A stretch of 64,000 nucleotides of DNA from Acidiphilium acidophilum (lineage in GTDB: Bacteria > Pseudomonadota > Alphaproteobacteria > Acetobacterales > Acetobacteraceae), in contig NZ_JAWXYB010000018.1 in the NCBI RefSeq assembly GCF_033842475.1, forward strand, positions 1,161,501-1,225,500, read 5' to 3'. Below, piece after piece: positions 8,753 to 16,240 of this stretch. The notes under the pieces were generated by a model. That model did not search any database. It was not told where the DNA came from and worked only from the letters and a program-made list of their open reading frames with translations. The translations under genes and the position numbers were made by a program. The first letter of the stretch is position 1; every line of letters starts with the position of its first letter.

Positions 8753-9310
8753 ATGCTCTTTCACTCGGGATCTTGGCCGGTAGGGCGCTTGCGCGATCCG
8801 GACGATCGCGGGCGGGTGGCTGCCTTGTCCATCGCCTGCGCCGATTATGCCGAGTTGGTGACCGGCCTGCCGCCGACCTCGCGCGACGGTGATTGCTTTT
8901 TCGACGATCTCCCACCGGGGCGCACGACCGCCTCGATGCTCAAACTCGGAATCAGCGATGACCGCGACAGGCTGATCGCCTTGCTCGACGTCGTGATGGA
9001 TTATCCGGATGCGGGGGTGTGGTATGTCGGGCTCTTGCTGATCCATCCGGAGTTTCGTCGACAGGGTCTGGGTCGATCGCTGGTGAATGGACTAGCCTCG
9101 CATGCGCGGGCGCAGGGCGCGGCTTCGTTGCGGCTCGGCGTCGTTGAGGCGAACGCACCGGCGCTGGCATTCTGGTTGCGGCTGGGCTTTCGCGCCATCG
9201 GCGATGCACCCGACCACCATATCGGCGTGCGGGTGCATCGCGTCATCGAGTTCGAATACGCCTTGTCGGACCGGGCGCCCATGCTTCACGAACGGCCCCG
9301 CTTCGGCTAG
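8753..9310 (+). CDS. GNAT family N-acetyltransferase
   Basis: A 185-residue protein with one GNAT domain in the second half. Motif A is VGLLLIHPEFRRQGLGRSLVNGL (starting near residue 90), with the acetyl-CoA pyrophosphate-binding R/Q-x-x-G-x-G/A signature as RRQGLG. The following ANAPALAFWLRLGFRAIG is motif B. The N-terminal part has no recognisable domain. The gene starts four bases after the sulfite-oxidase-like gene stop, so it is probably in the same transcript. The acceptor substrate is unknown. Confidence 0.85.
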   Translation: MLFHSGSWPVGRLRDPDDRGRVAALSIACADYAELVTGLPPTSRDGDCFFDDLPPGRTTASMLKLGISDDRDRLIALLDVVMDYPDAGVWYVGLLLIHPEFRRQGLGRSLVNGLASHARAQGAASLRLGVVEANAPALAFWLRLGFRAIGDAPDHHIGVRVHRVIEFEYALSDRAPMLHERPRFG

Positions 9311-9343
9311 GTGAGGCTCAATCAATTTTCAGGAAAGCGCATC

Positions 9344-9829
9344 ATGATCAAGGTTGGCGACAAGATTCCGGCGATGAGGCTGATGACACCGGGCAGCGAC
9401 GGGCCGCAGGAAATCGATACCGGTGATCTGTTCGCGGCCAGGACCGTCGTGATGTTCGCGGTGCCCGGTGCGTTCACTCCGACCTGCAGCGCGAAGCACC
9501 TGCCCGGGTTTCTCGACCAATACGACGCGCTGAAGGCCAAGGGCGTCGATGAGATCGTCTGCCTTGCGGTGAACGACGTGTTCGTGATGGGGGCCTGGGC
9601 GGCGAGCCAGAACGGGCGCGACAAGATCACCTTCCTGGCCGACGGTTCGGGCATGTTCACCCGCGCGCTCGGCCTCGAACTCGACCTCGTGGCACGCGGC
9701 CTCGGCGTGCGCAGCCAGCGCTTCGCCCTGATCGCGAAGGACGGTGTGGTGACGCATCTCGCGGTCGAACAGGCTGGCGGGTTCGATGTCAGCCGTGCCG
9801 AGGCGGTGCTGGAGGCACTGGACGCCTGA
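9344..9829 (+). CDS. Peroxiredoxin (Prx5/AhpE-like, redoxin family)
   Basis: A 161-residue thiol peroxidase that reduces hydrogen peroxide and organic peroxides. The peroxidatic cysteine is Cys48 in the diagnostic PGAFTPTCSAKHLPGF block, with the supporting Thr45. A second cysteine, Cys73, lies in DEIVCLAVND. This pattern is the Prx5 subfamily, normally recycled by glutaredoxin/glutathione. Fused glutaredoxin is absent. The ATG follows aggaaagcgc. A glutathione biosynthesis gene is present elsewhere in the window (36.9 kb), consistent with a glutathione-linked cycle. Confidence 0.93.
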   Translation: MIKVGDKIPAMRLMTPGSDGPQEIDTGDLFAARTVVMFAVPGAFTPTCSAKHLPGFLDQYDALKAKGVDEIVCLAVNDVFVMGAWAASQNGRDKITFLADGSGMFTRALGLELDLVARGLGVRSQRFALIAKDGVVTHLAVEQAGGFDVSRAEAVLEALDA

Positions 9830-9839
9830 TCCATCGACC

Positions 9840-10934
9840 ATGAATGACGCGCCGGGGCCGACGCTCTGCGTCGTCGTGCCCTGCTACCGTGAACGGCCCA
9901 ACGTCGCGCCGATGATCGCGTCGCTCGATGTGGCTCTCGCCGGTATCGACTGGGAGGTCATGTTCGTCGATGACGACAGTCCCGACGGCACGGCCGACGA
10001 GGTGCGGCGGATCGCGCTGACCGACCGGCGGGTGCGCTGCCTGCGCCGGGTCGGGCGGCGCGGTCTGTCTTCGGCGGTGATCGAGGGTGCGCTGGCAACA
10101 TCGGCGGAATTCGTCGCGGTGATCGACGGCGATCTTCAGCATGACGAGAGCCGTCTGCCGCTGATGCTCGATGCCGTGCGCGGCGGGGCGGATCTGGCGG
10201 TCGGGAGCCGCCATGTCGGCGATGGCGACGCGGCGGGCCTGGCATCGCCGCTGCGCGAGCGGCTCTCGGCAACCGGAATCCGGCTGGCCCGGATGCTCGC
10301 CCGCGCGCCGATCAACGACCCGATGAGCGGTTTTTTCCTGATGCGTCGCGCGACCTTCGAGGCATTGACGCCGCGCCTGAACGGGCAGGGGTTCAAGATC
10401 CTGCTCGATCTGATGCTGGCGGCACGCGCGCCGCTGCGTGTGGTCGAGATCCCCTACCGGTTTCGCCCGCGCCAGGCCGGGGAAAGCAAGCTCGATATTC
10501 TGGTTCTGGTCCAGTTCGCGGGGTTGCTGATCGATCGGGCGCTGGGCGGGGTGGTGCCGTTGCGATTTCTCGCCTTCGCCCTGGTGGGGGCGTTCGGCAT
10601 GGCGGTGAACCTGCTGGTGACCCTGATCCTGCGACGCGCCGGGGTTCATTTCGCGACGGCACAGACCATCGGCACGATCGTAGCCATGATCGGCAATTTC
10701 GAGATGAACAACCGCCTGACTTACCGCACGATCCGTTTGCGGGGCGGGGCGTATTGGCGGGGGCTGGTGCTGTTCATGCTGGTGTGCGGCCTGGGTGCGG
10801 TCGCCAATATCGGTATCGCGCGCGCGCTGTATCGCGGCGATACCGCAGGTCTTGCGGCCAGCGCGGTCGGGTCCGCGATCGGCGTGGTGTGGAATTACGC
10901 GGTCTCGGCGACGCTGGTCTGGCGCGCGCGGTGA
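9840..10934 (+). CDS. Dolichol-phosphate mannose synthase-like GT2 fused to a GtrA membrane domain
   Basis: A 364-residue protein. Residues about 8-235 form a GT2 domain with CVVVPCYRERPNVAPMI, MFVDDDSPDGTADEV, the DGDLQHD metal/nucleotide motif and DPMSGFFLMRR. These are typical of polyprenyl-phosphate mannose/glucose synthases. Residues about 240-364 form a four-span GtrA-like domain (RFLAFALVGAFGMAVNLLVT, NFEMNNRLTYR, VWNYAVSATLVW). The expected product is a polyprenyl-phosphate sugar, handed to a GT39/83-type enzyme. The next gene encodes just that, and its GTG start overlaps this gene's stop by four bases. Confidence 0.92.
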   Translation: MNDAPGPTLCVVVPCYRERPNVAPMIASLDVALAGIDWEVMFVDDDSPDGTADEVRRIALTDRRVRCLRRVGRRGLSSAVIEGALATSAEFVAVIDGDLQHDESRLPLMLDAVRGGADLAVGSRHVGDGDAAGLASPLRERLSATGIRLARMLARAPINDPMSGFFLMRRATFEALTPRLNGQGFKILLDLMLAARAPLRVVEIPYRFRPRQAGESKLDILVLVQFAGLLIDRALGGVVPLRFLAFALVGAFGMAVNLLVTLILRRAGVHFATAQTIGTIVAMIGNFEMNNRLTYRTIRLRGGAYWRGLVLFMLVCGLGAVANIGIARALYRGDTAGLAASAVGSAIGVVWNYAVSATLVWRAR

Positions 10935-12364
10935 CACGGAACGGCTGGCTCGCGGCTCTCGCCGGCGTCACCCTGATCCGGCTGCTGGCGGCGGCGCTGG
11001 TGCCGCTGGCGCCTGACGAGGCGTATTACTGGCTGTGGTCGCAGCATCTGCAGCCCGGTTATTATGACGACGCGCCGCTGATCGCGGTGTGGATTCGCGC
11101 CGGAACCGCGCTGCTCGGTAACGGGCCGCTCGGCATTCGTCTACTCTCGCCCCTGGGCGCGGCGTGCGGCACCTTGCTGATCTGGCGCGCCGGGGAGGAT
11201 TTGTTTCCCGATCGCAAAGCCGGGCTGATCGCCGCGATTATGCTGAACGCGACGCTGGTGCTCAACGCCGGAGCCGTGATCACGACGCCGGACACGCCGC
11301 TTCTGCTGTTCTGGACCGCGACAATCGCCGCCGCCGCGCGTTGGCACGCGAGCAGGGACGACCGGTGGTTTCTCGCCGCCGGGGCGATGGCGGGACTCGC
11401 GTTCGAGTCGAAATATACCGGCGTCCTGATCCTTGCCGCGGTCGGCCTCTGGCTGCTGGTGACTGCCCAAGGGCGGGCCGCGTTACGCCGCCCGTTGCCG
11501 TGGTGCGGTCTGGCACTCGCGATCGCGCTGTTCATGCCGGTGGTCTGGTGGAACGCGGTGCATCACTGGGTCAGCTTCGCCAAGCAGGGGGGGCGGACGA
11601 CGCATCTCGCACCGGAAGACGCGTTTGCTAATTTTGCCGCTCTGGTCGGCGGGCAGATCGGGCTGGTCACGCCGGGGATTTTCCTGCTGGCGACGATCGG
11701 CGTGATCGCGGCGCTGCGCACCCGCACGGCGGCGGCGAGTCTGGTCTGGTTGAGCGTGGTGGTGCCGGGCGCGGTGTTCGCCGAGCATGTCGTTTCGGGC
11801 GCGGTGCAACCGAACTGGCCCGCGATCATGATCCCCGGTGCCGCTCTGGCTGCCGCGGGTGTCGCGACACGGATCACCCGGCGCTATCTGGTTCCGGCGG
11901 CGGCCCTGGGGGCGACCGTGTCCGCGCTGGTCTATGTTCAGGCCATCGCGGCGCCGCTGCCGTTACCAGTCCGGCGCGATCCGACCGCGTTGCAGCTTGC
12001 CGGCTGGCGGCATCTGGCGGCGGCGGTAGGGGAAGAGGCGCGGGCACAGCATCTCGCCATCGTCGCGGCGTCCGATTATGGACTGGTCGCGGAACTCGCG
12101 CATGATGCGCCGCCTTCCCTCACCATAGCCGGTACCGGCGCGCGCTGGCAGTATTTTGGCCGACCGGGGCTGCGCACGCCGACCCGTCTGCTGCTGGTCG
12201 CGCCATCCTACATGCCCCGCCCGGATGCGCCGAACTTCACCGATGTTGTCAGGCTGGCATCGGTCCGGCGTCTGCGTCATGGTGCCGTGATCGAAACCTA
12301 TTCCATCTACGAGGCGATGTTCATGCCGACCGAACCCTCCGCCGTGATGCGACCCTCCCGATGA
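10931..12364 (+). CDS. Polytopic GT39/GT83-like (PMT/ArnT-type) glycosyltransferase
   Basis: A 477-residue membrane protein with about ten hydrophobic spans. The N-terminal luminal loop carries PLAPDEAYYWLWSQHLQPGYYDDAPLIAVWI, in which the acidic DEAYY pair is the catalytic signature of polyprenyl-phosphate-sugar-dependent glycosyltransferases. It probably transfers a sugar made by the upstream DPM-like protein to lipid A or another envelope acceptor. The GTG at 10931 overlaps the previous stop (GTGA). The longer frame from 10754 lies inside the upstream gene. The downstream dehydratase overlaps by four bases, extending the operon. Confidence 0.87.
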   Translation: MTRNGWLAALAGVTLIRLLAAALVPLAPDEAYYWLWSQHLQPGYYDDAPLIAVWIRAGTALLGNGPLGIRLLSPLGAACGTLLIWRAGEDLFPDRKAGLIAAIMLNATLVLNAGAVITTPDTPLLLFWTATIAAAARWHASRDDRWFLAAGAMAGLAFESKYTGVLILAAVGLWLLVTAQGRAALRRPLPWCGLALAIALFMPVVWWNAVHHWVSFAKQGGRTTHLAPEDAFANFAALVGGQIGLVTPGIFLLATIGVIAALRTRTAAASLVWLSVVVPGAVFAEHVVSGAVQPNWPAIMIPGAALAAAGVATRITRRYLVPAAALGATVSALVYVQAIAAPLPLPVRRDPTALQLAGWRHLAAAVGEEARAQHLAIVAASDYGLVAELAHDAPPSLTIAGTGARWQYFGRPGLRTPTRLLLVAPSYMPRPDAPNFTDVVRLASVRRLRHGAVIETYSIYEAMFMPTEPSAVMRPSR

Positions 12365-13338
12365 CGCCGCCGACGCCGGATGATGTGCTGCGCGCACATC
12401 GCCTGATCGCCCCGCATATCGTGCGCACCCCGACGCTGCGCTCGCCGGTGCTCGATGAGGCAACCGGCGCGCAGGTGTTCGTGAAGGCCGAACCGTTGCA
12501 GCGCACGGGCAGCTTTAAGTTGCGCGGTGCGACGAACGCCCTGCTCAACCTGCCCGAGGCGGTGCGGGCGCACGGCGTGGTGGCCTATTCCTCGGGCAAT
12601 CATGGTCAGGCGGTCGCTTGCGCGGCGGCGGCGCTCGGAATGACGGCAACGATCGTGATGCCGGGCGACGCACCGGCGATCAAGCGGGTCGCCACCGCGC
12701 GCTGGGGGGCGCGAATCGTAGATTACGACCGCCGCACCGATGATCGTGCCGCCATTGCGCAGGCGATCGCGGCGAAGACCGGTGCAACCCTGATCCCGCC
12801 CTTCGAGCATCCGGACGTGATCGCCGGGCAAGGGACGCTGGCGCTCGAACTGGTGGCGGATGCCGAGGCGGCAGGTATGGCGCTCGACCTCGTTCTCGTC
12901 TGCACCGGCGGCGGCGGATTGACCGCCGGTTGCGCCCTCGCGCTGGAAGCCGTCTCGTCGCGCACGCGGTTGATCGGCGTGGAACCCGAGGGCTGGGACG
13001 ATACCGCCCGCTCCCTGCGCGCGGGCAGCATCGTCGCCAATGACGGCACGGGCTCGCCGTTATGCGATGCCTTGATGGCGATGGCGCCTGGCGATTTGAC
13101 GTTTTCGATCAACCGCCGCCGTCTCGCGGGCATGGTCGCGGTGGACGAACCCGCCATTCTGCGCGCGATCGGCTTTGCGGTTGGTCAGTTGAAACTGATC
13201 GTCGAACCGGGCGGTAGCGTGGCATTGGCCGCGGCGCTCACCGGGGCGGTGCCGCTGGCGGGGCTCCGTGTGGGGGTGGTGTTATCGGGGGGCAATATCG
13301 ATCCTGCCGTCCTCGTCCGGGCACTTAAAATCGCTTGA
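12361..13338 (+). CDS. Threonine/serine dehydratase (PLP-dependent)
   Basis: A 325-residue fold-type II PLP enzyme. The Schiff-base lysine is Lys53 in RTGSFKLRGATNA. The substrate loop is YSSGNHGQAVACAA, and the phosphate-binding glycine loop is CTGGGGLTAG. There is no C-terminal ACT-like regulatory domain, so it is the short catabolic or racemase-like form (TdcB/serine racemase-like) rather than the full biosynthetic IlvA. The ATG lies within ATGA at the end of the upstream membrane glycosyltransferase, giving translational coupling without an obvious functional link. Confidence 0.9.
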   Translation: MTPPTPDDVLRAHRLIAPHIVRTPTLRSPVLDEATGAQVFVKAEPLQRTGSFKLRGATNALLNLPEAVRAHGVVAYSSGNHGQAVACAAAALGMTATIVMPGDAPAIKRVATARWGARIVDYDRRTDDRAAIAQAIAAKTGATLIPPFEHPDVIAGQGTLALELVADAEAAGMALDLVLVCTGGGGLTAGCALALEAVSSRTRLIGVEPEGWDDTARSLRAGSIVANDGTGSPLCDALMAMAPGDLTFSINRRRLAGMVAVDEPAILRAIGFAVGQLKLIVEPGGSVALAAALTGAVPLAGLRVGVVLSGGNIDPAVLVRALKIA

Positions 13339-13406
13339 GCCGCCGCCGATTCAATCTTCGTTAATCTTCTCCCGCGATACTGCGCTGCGAAGGCGGAGCA
13401 GACTCG

Positions 13407-14468
13407 ATGGCGATACGGAAATCACGAACCGGCAAGGCAGGTAATCAGGCGGTCAATATCATCATCCGCCGGCATGAAAATGTCGATGCGCCGCATCACG
13501 GCGGGGCATGGAAGGTCGCCTACGCGGATTTCGTGACCGCGATGATGGCATTTTTCCTCCTCATGTGGCTGATCAACGCGACGACCCAGGCTCAGCGGAT
13601 CGGGCTCGCCGATTATTTCAGCCAGGCGAATGTGCTCAATCGTGGTGCCTCCGGCGAAGGCAAGCCGTTTGGCGGGCGGACCCCGTTCGATCATGGGGCG
13701 CTGACCTCCGATCTCGGGGCGGTGAGGGTGACTGTGGGTCATAATCCCGTCTCGCACACAGTTCCTCACGTGCCGCAGGGGCGGCAGATCCGGCCATTGA
13801 CGGTCAGTGGTAATCAACTCGAAAACCAGTCCGGACCACAGCCGGGTACGCAGCATCCCGGAGCCGGGCCGGCTGAACAAGCGAGTATGGCACCGGTCGC
13901 TCCGGTACCGGCGTCGGCTGCGGCTTTGGCCGCGGGCGGGCTTGCCGCGGGCAATCTGGGCCAGCGCCGGTTCACCGCCGCCGCCACCGCGATGAAGCAG
14001 GCGATCGCCGCCGACCCGGCGCTGAAGCCGGTCTCGCATCAGATCAGCATTACCCAGACCCCGCGCGGTCTCGAAATCCAGATCATGGATGCGCACAAGC
14101 GGCCGATGTTCCGGCTCGGTTCGGCGGAGCCCAACCCGATGACGCAGGATCTGATCCGCAAGATCACTCCAATTCTGGCACGGCTCGGTGACCGGATCAG
14201 GATCTCCGGCTACACCGATGCAACGCCGTATCTCATTCCCGGTCACAGCAACTGGGATCTCTCAGTCGATCGCGCCAACGCGACGCGGCAATTGATGGAA
14301 CAGTCCGGCCTGCCGAAAGTGCTGATCAGCGCCGTTGCCGGCTATGCCGATCGGCGGCTGCTGATACCGGCCCAGCCGAAGGCGGCGGCCAACCGGCGTG
14401 TTGCAATTCTGGTGCTGCGACCCGCACCGGACACTGGGGTCAAAAACCATGGGGCTCCCGCGCCATGA
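13407..14468 (+). CDS. motB: Flagellar motor protein MotB
   Basis: A 353-residue stator protein. The single N-terminal span WKVAYADFVTAMMAFFLLMWLI contains the proton-carrying Asp41. After a proline/alanine-rich linker (about residues 130-190), the C-terminal OmpA-like peptidoglycan-binding domain carries ISGYTDATPY, NWDLSVDRANATRQLM and NRRVAILVL. Spacing to the motA gene is about 40 bases. The order motB-motA is the reverse of the usual motA-motB arrangement. No other flagellar genes are in the window. Confidence 0.93.
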   Translation: MAIRKSRTGKAGNQAVNIIIRRHENVDAPHHGGAWKVAYADFVTAMMAFFLLMWLINATTQAQRIGLADYFSQANVLNRGASGEGKPFGGRTPFDHGALTSDLGAVRVTVGHNPVSHTVPHVPQGRQIRPLTVSGNQLENQSGPQPGTQHPGAGPAEQASMAPVAPVPASAAALAAGGLAAGNLGQRRFTAAATAMKQAIAADPALKPVSHQISITQTPRGLEIQIMDAHKRPMFRLGSAEPNPMTQDLIRKITPILARLGDRIRISGYTDATPYLIPGHSNWDLSVDRANATRQLMEQSGLPKVLISAVAGYADRRLLIPAQPKAAANRRVAILVLRPAPDTGVKNHGAPAP

Positions 14469-14507
14469 CCCGACAAGGACTGAACGATCTGAATTGTCTG
14501 GTGAATT

Positions 14508-15377
14508 ATGCTGAGTTTGGGAGGTGTCGCGTTTCTCCTCGTTTGCGTATTCGGGGTTTTCATCTTCACCGGCGGCGCGATCGGGCCGCTGATGAGTTCC
14601 ATGCCCATGGAATTCATCACGATCGGAGGGGCCGCGATCGGTACCTTCATTGCCGGAAATTCTCTGCATGACATCAAGCACACTCTGGCGGATTTCAAGA
14701 AAGTCCTGAAGGGCGGTTCGTTCCGGAAAACCGACTATACCGACCTGCTGTGTCTGCTGTTCTATCTGGTGCGGCTCGCATCGACCAAGGGAGCGATGGC
14801 GTTGGAAGCGCATATCGAGCGCCCCGAGGAAAGCCCGGTATTCCAGCATTTTCCGCGTATCCTGAAAAACCATCACGCGACGGCCATTGTCTGCGATTAT
14901 CTGCGCATGGTCGGGATGAATGCCGATGACCCGCATCAGATCGAGGACGTGATGGCGCGCGAGTTACGCAAGACGCTGGTCGAGGAGCTTCACGGCGCGC
15001 ATACGCTTCAGATCATGGCCGATGGTCTGCCCGCACTGGGTATCGTCGCCGCCGTACTCGGCGTCATCAAGACCATGGCGCACATCAATCAGCCGCCCGC
15101 AATTCTGGGTGAGATGATTGGCGAAGCCCTGACCGGCACATTTCTCGGCGTCCTTCTGGCCTATGGGGTCGCAGCCCCGCTATCGACCCGGATTCGCGGC
15201 GTCGTGGAGGAAGATTCGCGCTATTTCGAGGTCATCAGGGCCGTTCTGGTGGCTCATCTGCATGGGAATGCACCGCAGGTCAGCGTCGAGATCGGCCGGA
15301 AGATGGTGCCCAACATGTATATGCCGAGCTTCGCAGAACTCGAGGAGTCGGTACAGAATCTCAAGGTGGGGGCGTGA
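14508..15377 (+). CDS. motA: Flagellar motor stator protein MotA
   Basis: A 289-residue four-span membrane protein that, with MotB, forms the ion-conducting stator of the flagellar motor. Blocks include GVAFLLVCVFGVFIFTGG at the N-terminus, ADGLPALGIVAAVLGVIKTM (third span) and GEALTGTFLGVLLAYGVAAP (fourth span). The cytoplasmic loop between spans 2 and 3 is the torque-generating region. It follows motB by 39 bases. The stop is followed by a convergent GNAT gene on the other strand. Confidence 0.94.
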   Translation: MLSLGGVAFLLVCVFGVFIFTGGAIGPLMSSMPMEFITIGGAAIGTFIAGNSLHDIKHTLADFKKVLKGGSFRKTDYTDLLCLLFYLVRLASTKGAMALEAHIERPEESPVFQHFPRILKNHHATAIVCDYLRMVGMNADDPHQIEDVMARELRKTLVEELHGAHTLQIMADGLPALGIVAAVLGVIKTMAHINQPPAILGEMIGEALTGTFLGVLLAYGVAAPLSTRIRGVVEEDSRYFEVIRAVLVAHLHGNAPQVSVEIGRKMVPNMYMPSFAELEESVQNLKVGA

Positions 15378-15413
15378 TGCCGATAAAGACCCGATAGACC
15401 GCGTGTGGCGGGG

Positions 15414-15917
15414 TCAGCCGTCCTCATCGAGATTCCGTTGCATGACGATCACATCGAGCCATCGTCCGAATTTGAATCCGACATCTCGCATGGTGCCGAC
15501 GCGCTGAAATCCCAGGCTGGCGTGGACGCCGATCGAGCCGATGTTTTCGGAATCGCCGATGACCGCGAGCATCTGCCGGAAGCCGGAGGATCGCGCGTCG
15601 CGGATCAATCGGGCAACCAGGGCCTTGCCCACGCCCTGGCCGCGGACATCTTCGCGCACATACACGCTGTTCTCGGCGGTGAACCGGTAGGCGGTGCGCG
15701 GTCGATACTGGTCGTAATAGGCAAAACCAAGCAGGCCGGTTTCGTCCTCGGCCACGAGCCACGATCGTCCGGCCTCGACGATCTGCCGGTACCGGGCCGT
15801 CATGGCTTCCAGCGATGGGGGCACCTCGTCGAAACTGCCGGTGCCTTCCAGCACGTGATGGGCATAAATCGCCTGACATGCCGGCAGGTCGTCGGTCGTT
15901 GCGGGACGGATGTCCAT
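15414..15917 (-). CDS. GNAT acetyltransferase, phosphinothricin-acetyltransferase-like
   Basis: A 167-residue protein similar to the Pat/Bar/YncA group. The N-terminus IRPATTDDLPACQAIYAHHVLEGTGSFDE and the acetyl-CoA motif YVREDVRGQGVGKALVARLI are characteristic. They are followed by AVIGDSENIGSIGVHASLGFQRVGTM and the C-terminal GFKFGRWLDVIVMQ. Members acetylate phosphinothricin, methionine sulfoximine/sulfone or similar amino acids. The natural substrate here cannot be told. It is convergent with motA. Confidence 0.9.
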   Translation of the reverse strand: MDIRPATTDDLPACQAIYAHHVLEGTGSFDEVPPSLEAMTARYRQIVEAGRSWLVAEDETGLLGFAYYDQYRPRTAYRFTAENSVYVREDVRGQGVGKALVARLIRDARSSGFRQMLAVIGDSENIGSIGVHASLGFQRVGTMRDVGFKFGRWLDVIVMQRNLDEDG

Positions 15918-16240
15918 CAGGGGCTTGCTCCGGGCGGGTCGATAAAAGGTGGTTTCTCGGTTCTGATGCCGCGACCGGGGCTTTCCGGCAAGACCATCCC
16001 GTGCAAACCGACGGGATTGGCCGGTCCGGTAAGACCAACTTAACCATATTCAGCTATAGAAGCCGGGGTGCGATGTGCTATGGACGCGCAGGTTTTGGAG
16101 AATTTTATCTATTTCGTTGAATTTTGTGATCAACTCTGGTTTGTTGCAACGCGGCAAAGCGTATGCGCCGCAACGAAACCCCATGCATATCTGCGACCGG
16201 TCGCGCGACCGCCGCGCCAATGGAAGGGATAGCCCGCCCT
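15918..16240. other. Intergenic region upstream of the secretion locus
   Basis: 323 bases without a supported gene separate the divergent acetyltransferase gene from the secretion ATPase gene. The half next to the ATPase (about 16035-16150) is clearly richer in A and T than its surroundings. It contains an inverted repeat GTTGA-N9-TCAAC at 16116-16134, a plausible regulator site. The promoters of both flanking genes must lie here, but I see no convincing sigma-70 pair. A Met codon at 16163 is in frame with the ATPase but has no ribosome site. Confidence 0.4.
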
